Assembly: GCA_902554655.1 (NCBI GenBank)
Contig: CACDPE010000010.1
Coordinates: 1-40,465, forward strand
DNA length: 40,465 nt
Origin: an uncultured Bacteroidota bacterium
GTDB lineage: Bacteria; Bacteroidota; Bacteroidia; Flavobacteriales; Flavobacteriaceae
Direction: 5' to 3'
The notes under the pieces are model-generated. The model ran no database searches, was not told the origin of the DNA, and saw nothing but the letters and a program-made list of their open reading frames with translations. This document shows positions 34,412-40,465 of this stretch, in pieces; position 1 is the stretch's first letter, and each line of letters starts with the position of its first letter. Position numbers and translations under genes: made by a program.

Positions 34412-35404
34412 ATGAAAAACAAAAGTTTTGGAGTGATTGGAGCAGGAAGCTGGGGAACTGCATTGGTAAAAATGTTTTCAGAAAATCTGGATAAAATCAA
34501 TTGGTATATAAGAAACATAGAAATTATTGAAGGAATTAATAAAAGCAAAAGAAATTTAAAATACTTAAGACATGTTCAGTTAAAAAATAAAAAATTGAAT
34601 ATTTCAAATGATCTAAATAAAATCATTGAAGCCTCAGAAATATTAATAATTGCGATACCTTCACCATACATTGATTCAACTTTCCAAAATCATAAAAAGC
34701 TATTAAAAAATAAAATTATTATTTCAGCATCAAAAGGTGTTATACCAAAATCTCAGCTTGTAATTAGCCAGCATCTCCATATTAACTATGATATAAAGAA
34801 AACAAACCTTGGAATAATAAGTGGACCATGTCATGCGGAAGAAGTAGCTCTAGAAAAACTTTCATATTTAACAATCGGAGTAAAAAGAAAATTATTAGGG
34901 AATTATATTTCAGATAAACTAAAATCAAAGTATATAAAAACCTCTGTTTCTACAGATCTAATTGGAATTGAATATTCTGCTACTTTAAAAAACATCTATT
35001 CAATTTTGGTTGGTATTTCCCATGGTTTAGGATATGGTGATAACTTTCTTAGTGTTCTTATTAGTCATTGTGCAAAAGAGTTAAAGCTATTTATTAGAAG
35101 AATTCATAGAACAAAAAGAGACATAAACCATTCCGCATATATTGGTGATTTACTAGTTACAACTTATTCAACTTTTAGTAGAAATAGAACTTTTGGCAAC
35201 ATGATAGGTAAAGGATATTCTGTCGAATCTGCAATGTCAGAAATGTCTATGGTTGTCGAGGGTTATTATGCAACAAAAAATGCATATGAAATAACTAAAA
35301 ACAAAAAAGATAATTTTTTATTTATAGATTCAGTATATAAAATTCTTTATAATAGAAATAGTCCAAAAAAAATATTAAAAGAAATTTCTGAAAAATTATA
35401 TTGA
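34412..35404 (+). CDS. gpsA: Glycerol-3-phosphate dehydrogenase [NAD(P)+]
   Basis: Makes sn-glycerol 3-phosphate from dihydroxyacetone phosphate for phospholipid synthesis. The 330-residue protein has the nucleotide-binding GAGSWGTAL (8-16), the LIIAIPS strand, the substrate motif [11 protein letters not shown] (near 142-152), the catalytic-lysine region [13 protein letters not shown] (near 188-200) and [18 protein letters not shown] (near 248-265). All are as in bacterial GpsA. A near-consensus -7 element (TAAATTAG, 34374-34381) lies 30 bases upstream. The 3' end overlaps convergent pheS by 9 bases. Confidence 0.95.
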   Translation: MKNKSFGVIGAGSWGTALVKMFSENLDKINWYIRNIEIIEGINKSKRNLKYLRHVQLKNKKLNISNDLNKIIEASEILIIAIPSPYIDSTFQNHKKLLKNKIIISASKGVIPKSQLVISQHLHINYDIKKTNLGIISGPCHAEEVALEKLSYLTIGVKRKLLGNYISDKLKSKYIKTSVSTDLIGIEYSATLKNIYSILVGISHGLGYGDNFLSVLISHCAKELKLFIRRIHRTKRDINHSAYIGDLLVTTYSTFSRNRTFGNMIGKGYSVESAMSEMSMVVEGYYATKNAYEITKNKKDNFLFIDSVYKILYNRNSPKKILKEISEKLY

Positions 35405-36412
35405 TTTACTAAACTGATTTAAAAACCTTATATCATTCTCATACAAAGTTCTTATATCATCAATTTGATATAGTAGCATGGCAATCCTTTCTAAGCCTAA
35501 TCCAAATGCATATCCAGAGTATTCTTTAGGGTCAATTCCACAATTATTTAAAACATTTGGGTCCACCATACCGCAACCTAAAATTTCTAACCACCCTGTC
35601 CCTTTAGTAATTCTGTAATCTGCTTCTGAGTTTAGTCCCCAATAAATATCCAATTCTGCACTAGGCTCTGTAAATGGAAAATATGAGGGTCTAAGTCTTA
35701 TTTTATTTTTTCCAAATAGTTCTTTGGTAAAATGAAGCAGGGTTTGTTTTAAATCAACAAATGAGACATTATTGTCAATATATAATCCCTCAATTTGGTG
35801 AAAAAAACAATGTGAACGTGCTGAAATATCTTCATTTCTGTAAACTCTCCCTGGCGAAATTGTTCTGATTGGGGGTTTATTATTTTCCATATGTCTAATT
35901 TGAACAGAAGATGTATGAGTTCTCAAAAGCCAATCTGGGTTTTTATTAATATAGAAAGTATCTTGCATATCTCTAGCGGGATGATATTCAGGTAAATTTA
36001 AAGCAGTAAAATTATGCCAATCATCTTCAATCTCAGGACCTTCGGAAATGTCAAACCCAATTTTTAAAAAAATATCTATAATCTTATTCTTAACTATTGA
36101 AATTGGGTGACGTGAACCTAATTTTAATATTTTAATTGGCTTTGAGTAATCTTCAAATTTTTGATTTGAATCTGAACTAGAAAATTTAATTTTTGAAAGA
36201 TTGTATATTTCATTTGCTAGAATTTTAACTTCATTAATTTGTTGGCCTACAAATTTTTTATTTTCCTTTGAAACTTGTTTAAGCTTAGAGAATAGACTTG
36301 GAATTAAACCTTTTTTGGATAAATATTCCAACCTAAAGCTTTCAAGTTCTTTTTCATTGTTGATTTTAATTGAAGATAATTTTCTTTTAAGGTTCTTTAT
36401 TTTTTCAGTCAT
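35396..36412 (-). CDS. pheS: Phenylalanine--tRNA ligase alpha subunit
   Basis: Charges tRNA-Phe together with PheT. The 338-residue protein has the coiled-coil N-terminal arm (about 1-85), the motif 1 region [21 protein letters not shown] (quoted in part), motif 2 [15 protein letters not shown], and PAELDIYW-type metal and substrate residues (here [11 protein letters not shown]). Motif 3 is [16 protein letters not shown]. The length and order are normal. pheT is not adjacent, as is common in Bacteroidota. It follows the conserved hypothetical gene at 36439 by 26 bases. Confidence 0.96.
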   Translation of the reverse strand: MTEKIKNLKRKLSSIKINNEKELESFRLEYLSKKGLIPSLFSKLKQVSKENKKFVGQQINEVKILANEIYNLSKIKFSSSDSNQKFEDYSKPIKILKLGSRHPISIVKNKIIDIFLKIGFDISEGPEIEDDWHNFTALNLPEYHPARDMQDTFYINKNPDWLLRTHTSSVQIRHMENNKPPIRTISPGRVYRNEDISARSHCFFHQIEGLYIDNNVSFVDLKQTLLHFTKELFGKNKIRLRPSYFPFTEPSAELDIYWGLNSEADYRITKGTGWLEILGCGMVDPNVLNNCGIDPKEYSGYAFGLGLERIAMLLYQIDDIRTLYENDIRFLNQFSKSI

Positions 36413-36438
36413 ATACTTGGCTAAAATATTCTAATTAT

Positions 36439-36795
36439 TTAACTAATAAAACCCTTTTTAAAAAAATAATCTATAATTGCTTCTTTCATTAAAATAGTTT
36501 GTTCACCAGGTTTCAATTGTGGAAGTTTTGATAGGAGCTTATAATGTGGCCATCCATCCTTATCAACATAATCAAATTCATAATACCCATATGGTTCCAG
36601 TAAAGTACATATTGCAATGTGCATAATATTAACTTTTTCATCTTTTTTGAATTTTTTTTCAAAAAAACCTAATTCTTGAAGACCTATTAAGTAAATTATA
36701 CCTTCTAAGTCAATTATTTGACCATCATTAAAAACATCACTAATCTTCTTAGTAATATTATCCCAACTATTTATTTTTTTAGTTTTCCCTTTCAA
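36439..36795 (-). CDS. Conserved hypothetical protein encoded upstream of pheS
   Basis: A 118-residue soluble protein with a recognisable conserved core: IDLEGIIYLIGLQELG, DEKVNIMHIAICTLLEPYGYY and DKDGWPHYKLLSKLP. I recognise this type as a small protein found next to pheS in flavobacteria, with no known role. No signal peptide, membrane helix or catalytic motif is seen. The ATG lies 40 bases from the divergent cvpA start. The consistent location suggests a housekeeping role, which is inference. Confidence 0.8.
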   Translation of the reverse strand: MKGKTKKINSWDNITKKISDVFNDGQIIDLEGIIYLIGLQELGFFEKKFKKDEKVNIMHIAICTLLEPYGYYEFDYVDKDGWPHYKLLSKLPQLKPGEQTILMKEAIIDYFFKKGFIS

Positions 36796-36835
36796 CTTAT
36801 TTTTATAAAATAATACTAAATTAAAATTTTTAAAA

Positions 36836-37339
36836 TTGAATTATTTTGATATTGTCATAATTTGCTTCCTTTCCTTCGCATTTATAAGAGGATTCTTTAA
36901 AGGCTTTTTTAATGAAGTAGCATCATTTTTTGGTTTTTTTATTGGCCTAATTGGTGCAGCAATGTTTACAGAACAAGTCTCTGAATTACTTTTTAAATTT
37001 ATTAATATTGATTTAAAAGTGTTAAATATTATTTCATTTATTTTACTTTTTATATCTATTACTATTTCATTTTCATTAATAGGAAAGTCACTAACAAAAC
37101 TGATTAAGTTTGCTTCATTAGGATTAATTAATAGACTTTTTGGAGGTATTTTTAGTTTAGGAAAATACCTAGTAGTTTTTTCTTTCTTTGTTTTATTACT
37201 AAATTATTTAAACAATTTTTTTTCAATAAATTTAATTCCACAGGAAACATTAAATAGTTCAAAAGTGTATAATATTTTACAGTCAATTGGTGACAGCCTG
37301 CTTTTTTTATTAGATAATCAGATGATGTTTACTTTATAA
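36836..37339 (+). CDS. CvpA family membrane protein
   Basis: A 167-residue protein with four hydrophobic helices (about 3-20, 27-43, 60-80 and 100-122). The opening, FDIVIICFLSFAFIRGFFKGFFNEVASFFGFFIG (quoted here in part as IRGFFKGFFNEV), is the CvpA/colicin V production signature. CvpA proteins affect envelope homeostasis; the name comes from E. coli colicin V export. The start is TTG at 36836, since no ATG gives the intact first helix. The 3' end overlaps batE by 11 bases. Confidence 0.85.
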   Translation: MNYFDIVIICFLSFAFIRGFFKGFFNEVASFFGFFIGLIGAAMFTEQVSELLFKFINIDLKVLNIISFILLFISITISFSLIGKSLTKLIKFASLGLINRLFGGIFSLGKYLVVFSFFVLLLNYLNNFFSINLIPQETLNSSKVYNILQSIGDSLLFLLDNQMMFTL

Positions 37340-38072
37340 GCTGATATTTTGAATTCAATACCCATCCTTTTGATCCATTAGAAAGTTCTATCAAACTCCA
37401 CTCATTTATTTTTTCTAAAACATTTACTTTGGTTCCCTCATTTAAAAGAAATAACTCTTCTGATCTTTCATTAGGTTCTGACTTAAATGAAATCCTACTA
37501 TCAAATAAAATAGCTGGATTATTTTTTTCATATTCTGATTTTGAATTTACACCTAAAATCAAAAAAATTATAAAACAGAAAAGAAATATTGATCCAATAC
37601 TGAAGTAACGCTTTTTAATATAAGAGTTTTTATTGAATAAGTATAATGAAAAAACTATGAGAGATAAAAACTCGAATAAAATTGAAATTAAGAACCATGT
37701 ATTATAGTCAAATAAATTTGTAAACTTTGAAATGAATTTAGAAACTTGATTAACTGGAACAGTCTCAATTCTATCTATAGTCATATTTTGAGAAAATGAT
37801 AAGTTATTAATTGTTTCATTATTATTAGGATCAAGCAATAAAGATTTTTCAAAATAAAATATTGAGTTTGCGATATCATTAATTTTATAATAAGCATTAC
37901 CTAGATTATAGTATAGTTCTGCAGATTCAGAACCATTATTTATGATGCTAGTATACTTTTCAATGGCTTCAGAATAATTACCTTGATTGTATAATGCATT
38001 ACCCTCATCGAAAACAACTTCAACTTGAGACTGGGTGTTTAAAAAAAATAAAATTAAAAATAGTTTAAACAT
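37329..38072 (-). CDS. batE: BatE-like TPR and SH3-domain protein (Bat operon)
   Basis: A 247-residue protein from the preferred ATG at 38072. The signal or anchor (MFKLFLILFFLNTQSQ) is followed by two TPR units (about 20-85: GNALYNQGNYSEAIEKYTSI and AELYYNLGNAYYKINDIANS). Two membrane helices lie at about 123-146 and 155-175, and a C-terminal bacterial SH3 domain (about 185-245) has KVNVLEKINEWSLIEL and GWVLNSKY. This is the BatE layout of the Bacteroides aerotolerance operon. Alternative starts are ATG 38081 and TTG 38087, both overlapping batD. It is the last gene of the operon. Confidence 0.85.
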   Translation of the reverse strand: MFKLFLILFFLNTQSQVEVVFDEGNALYNQGNYSEAIEKYTSIINNGSESAELYYNLGNAYYKINDIANSIFYFEKSLLLDPNNNETINNLSFSQNMTIDRIETVPVNQVSKFISKFTNLFDYNTWFLISILFEFLSLIVFSLYLFNKNSYIKKRYFSIGSIFLFCFIIFLILGVNSKSEYEKNNPAILFDSRISFKSEPNERSEELFLLNEGTKVNVLEKINEWSLIELSNGSKGWVLNSKYQLIK

Positions 38073-38073
38073 A

Positions 38074-39828
38074 TTATACATTTTCAAAGTTTGTTAATAT
38101 CTGAACAGCTTTTTCATAATCTTTATCCATAGCATCAGTAGTTGCAGGAGTGTATCTTGCGATTTCGCAACTTTCAATTAATTCAATTACATCATTAATT
38201 ACCCTCTCAGAAATATTTTCCTTAATCAAAATTGATTTGATTTTATCTTTAGAGAAATCTTCTTTTCTGATCATATATTTTGATTTAAAAAAGTTGAATA
38301 ATGCTTGATCTAATGAGCTATAAAAAGATTCTTTGTTAGAAATATCAATTTTTGCATTTTCCAAATACTTTCTAGCTAATTTCTCAGCATTTTTGGTTAT
38401 TAGATCAGAATCTGAGATTGATTTTCTGCTAACTTTTATTAATAATAGTATAAAAATAAAAATTATAAAAGGGATAGATAAAAGAGTATATAACCAAAGT
38501 TTTGAGTCCAATAATTTTTTAGAATTAATACTTGAAAATTTCGAACTTAATTTTATGTAATTAAACTGTCCTATTGTCTGGATAGTATTATTTTGATTGA
38601 AACTCAATCCAGAGTTATTAGTATATTCTGAATTCATTGGGCCTTCTGTTACATCTACAATACTTTCATTTGTTTTTATTGTTACGTACTTTTTGGCTTC
38701 TGGGTCAAAGTAACTGAACTCAACTGCAGGAATAGGGTACTTACCTTGGAATTGAGGAACAATTGTATAAGTATTCGAAATTTGACCATTCATTCCTGAT
38801 ATTGACGATTTTATATCTTCTTTAAATTCAGGATCATACTTTTCTAAAGATGATGGCACTTTTATTTCTGGAAGAGTGAACAATTTAAGATTGCCTCTTC
38901 CATTAACTTTTAATTCTAGTTGAAATGATTCAGTTGCCTTTAATTCAGACTTAGAAGAAAATAAAGAAACATCAAACTTCCCAACAGCACCATTAAAACT
39001 TTTGGGTTTACCTTCAGAGGGGAATTCTTTTACTTTTATATTTTTCTTTTTTGAAGAAACTTTTTTTGAAGTTTGTGTATAAATAACATTTCCAAAAAAA
39101 TCTCGTCTGTTAGTTGGTACATCTACTGTTACATCTAAGGTTAATGGTAATAGCTCTAAATTACCTGACTTTTGAGGAAAGAGTAAAGTTCTTTTCCAAG
39201 TAACATAATTATACCTTTGTCCTTTGTAGGAAGTGCTTTTTATTTCTAAACGCGGAATTTTTATATTTTGAGACCAAAAATTATTAAATTCTGGGCTGTC
39301 TATTTCACCCAAATTCGTTACATTAATTTTAGGATTAAAAAGTAATTTAAACTCGACTGAGATTGGCTCATTCAAATAAGTCTCACTTTTAGAAACTTCA
39401 ATATTTAATTCTATATCATCATTTAAAAAAGAAACAGGGTTGCTAGGCGAAACTGAAGACTGAACTGCTTCAGTTACCTTAACTTGAATTGGCATTGTTT
39501 TATAAATATCGCCATCAATTTCGATAGAAGCTTGACCGATAGTATATTTTCCTTTTTTTAAAGGACTTAAAAAATAAGAGTATGTTTTTGAAAAACTTCT
39601 TACACCATTAATCCAACTATTACTGACAGATTGATTTGGTCCACCTATAACACTAAATCCATCAAATGAAGGTGGATTAAAATTATCACCATCCTTATTC
39701 ATTTTAAAATCGACTCTCAGATTCTCATTAACACCTAAATTGTTTTTACTAACTTCTGCCTCAAATTTGATTTGAGAAAAACCAAAGCTCATAAATAGCA
39801 AAGAAATTAGTATTAATAATTTTTTCAT
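38074..39828 (-). CDS. batD: BatD-like oxygen-tolerance protein
   Basis: A 584-residue protein from the preferred ATG at 39828 (TTG 39837 is an upstream alternative overlapping batC). A signal peptide ends FGFSQ. The periplasmic part (about 20-435) is built of beta sandwiches, with motifs FNPPSFDGFSVIGGPNQS, YSYFLSPLKKGKYTIGQA and PSLEKYDPEF, characteristic of BatD. One membrane helix (about 443-465) is followed by a helical cytoplasmic tail ending in the region IARYTPATTDAM. Bat proteins were linked to aerotolerance and stress survival in Bacteroides, but the mechanism is unresolved. It starts 2 bases after the batC stop. Confidence 0.9.
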   Translation of the reverse strand: MKKLLILISLLFMSFGFSQIKFEAEVSKNNLGVNENLRVDFKMNKDGDNFNPPSFDGFSVIGGPNQSVSNSWINGVRSFSKTYSYFLSPLKKGKYTIGQASIEIDGDIYKTMPIQVKVTEAVQSSVSPSNPVSFLNDDIELNIEVSKSETYLNEPISVEFKLLFNPKINVTNLGEIDSPEFNNFWSQNIKIPRLEIKSTSYKGQRYNYVTWKRTLLFPQKSGNLELLPLTLDVTVDVPTNRRDFFGNVIYTQTSKKVSSKKKNIKVKEFPSEGKPKSFNGAVGKFDVSLFSSKSELKATESFQLELKVNGRGNLKLFTLPEIKVPSSLEKYDPEFKEDIKSSISGMNGQISNTYTIVPQFQGKYPIPAVEFSYFDPEAKKYVTIKTNESIVDVTEGPMNSEYTNNSGLSFNQNNTIQTIGQFNYIKLSSKFSSINSKKLLDSKLWLYTLLSIPFIIFIFILLLIKVSRKSISDSDLITKNAEKLARKYLENAKIDISNKESFYSSLDQALFNFFKSKYMIRKEDFSKDKIKSILIKENISERVINDVIELIESCEIARYTPATTDAMDKDYEKAVQILTNFENV

Positions 39829-39830
39829 AA

Positions 39831-40465
39831 TTACCAATCTTTTTGATTTGATTTTGGTGTTCCTTTAAGTTTTTTCTTATTCACTTTTTCCTGCACCTTT
39901 TTTTCTTCTTTATTCATTGCCTCCAAGAGATTTTTTAATTGCTGAGGAGAAATTTGATCTTCTTTTGGTTTCTGAGGCTGTTTTGAATCGTCTTTTTTAT
40001 CCTGATTTTTATCATTCTGTTCTCCCTTATCATCCTTCTCATCTTTTTTATTATCACTTTTGTTATCCTTATCCTGATTGTCTTTATTATCCTTATTTTC
40101 ATTTTTATTATTCTGATTCTGGTTTTTTAAAAGTTCTTTGGCAAGAACATAATTATACCTTGTTTCCTCATCATCAGGATTATTAAGCAAAGCTTGTTTA
40201 AATGAATTAACTGCGTTTTGATAATCCTCTTTCTGCATATATGTATTTCCGAGATTATGAAAGCCTTTGTGTTTATTTTCCTTACTAGAATTTTTTTTCA
40301 AAGCACTTTTATACATAATTTGAGCATCAGTGCCCAAATTATTTTTATAGAGAGAATTTCCAAGATTATATGGTGCATTGTAATTTAATGAATCTATTGA
40401 TTTAGCTATTCTATAATTGTATTCAGCGATTTCAAAATCTTTATTGTCGAATTTAATATTGCCAT
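39831..40465 (-). CDS. batC: BatC-like TPR protein, 5' end beyond the window
   Basis: The frame stays open to the right edge, so the gene is partial; a TTG at 40337 is not the true start because in-frame TPR sequence continues upstream (GNIKFDNKDFEIAEYNYRIA, then APYNLGNSLYKNNLG). Two or more TPR units are visible, including HKGFHNLGNTYMQKEDYQNA. They are followed by a long, charged low-complexity region rich in Asn, Asp, Lys and Gln, and a basic tail. The position directly before batD and the TPR layout identify BatC. Confidence 0.85.
   Translation of the reverse strand, partial: GNIKFDNKDFEIAEYNYRIAKSIDSLNYNAPYNLGNSLYKNNLGTDAQIMYKSALKKNSSKENKHKGFHNLGNTYMQKEDYQNAVNSFKQALLNNPDDEETRYNYVLAKELLKNQNQNNKNENKDNKDNQDKDNKSDNKKDEKDDKGEQNDKNQDKKDDSKQPQKPKEDQISPQQLKNLLEAMNKEEKKVQEKVNKKKLKGTPKSNQKDW
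39950..40130 (-). repeat. Low-complexity Asn/Asp/Lys/Gln-rich coding tract in batC
   Basis: About 60 residues composed almost only of N, D, K, Q and E, encoded by imperfect short repeats (recurring TTATCCTT and TTTTTATC words on the plus strand). It is probably disordered and prone to length variation between strains. Confidence 0.75.

Noticed and set aside
39917-40186. Plus-strand frame of 89 codons rich in Tyr, His and Pro
   Set aside because: It is the complement of the low-complexity tract of batC; its composition follows from that repeat.
40335-40337. TTG at 40337 as the start of the TPR protein
   Set aside because: In-frame TPR sequence continues upstream to the window edge, so the gene is cut by the boundary.

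Overview
The window reads as an AT-rich, compact chromosome segment from a flavobacterium (Bacteroidota, Flavobacteriia), probably a marine, streamlined lineage. The evidence is the number of TonB-dependent receptors with an N-terminal carboxypeptidase-regulatory-like domain, Bacteroidota-type promoter motifs (TAnnTTTG or close variants), a eukaryote-like class I ribonucleotide reductase, a surface-export lipoprotein signal, a Bat operon, frequent TTG/GTG starts, and gene ends that overlap at almost every junction. I see no rRNA, tRNA, IS element, phage gene or CRISPR array. No gene-free gap exceeds about 250 bases.

Layout. Bases 1-6676 hold a four-gene RND efflux operon (TetR regulator, TolC-like outer-membrane factor, lipoprotein adaptor, RND pump), with an inverted repeat over its promoter. 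It is followed by aspS and a small membrane protein. On the minus strand come tadA and dgt. Bases 10489-23223 form the most interesting region, a candidate phosphate-acquisition island. It has a minus-strand trio (TonB receptor, beta-propeller phytase, second secreted propeller protein), a MORN-type secreted protein, a surface lipoprotein with a cadherin-like plus repetitive beta fold, a second TonB receptor, a PiT phosphate transporter with a PhoU-like tail, and a small aquaporin-like channel. Bases 23220-26682 encode NrdA/NrdB. Bases 26809-34299 are mixed housekeeping and poorly characterised genes: DUF3109, dCMP deaminase, HupE-like, TerB-DnaJ, bacilliredoxin, NtrY-like kinase, serine hydrolase, double ABC ATPase and small membrane proteins. 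Bases 34412-40465 hold gpsA, pheS, a conserved hypothetical, cvpA and the end of a Bat operon (batE, batD and the 3' part of batC, which runs off the right edge).

How the island may work. The receptors would import a phosphate source across the outer membrane. The phytase, and perhaps the second propeller, would release phosphate from organic phosphate at the surface or in the periplasm, and PiT would take it into the cytoplasm. The strongest non-coding signal supports this. Intergenic DNA before the lipoprotein gene and before the second receptor gene carries tandem 11-base repeats built on TTAACAT, the spacing of PhoB boxes. In both places the last repeat starts exactly 26 bases before the same GATATTTG promoter element. 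A weaker copy of the layout precedes the receptor-phytase operon. I infer one phosphate-starvation regulon whose box sequence (TTAACAT) differs from the enterobacterial CTGTCAT.
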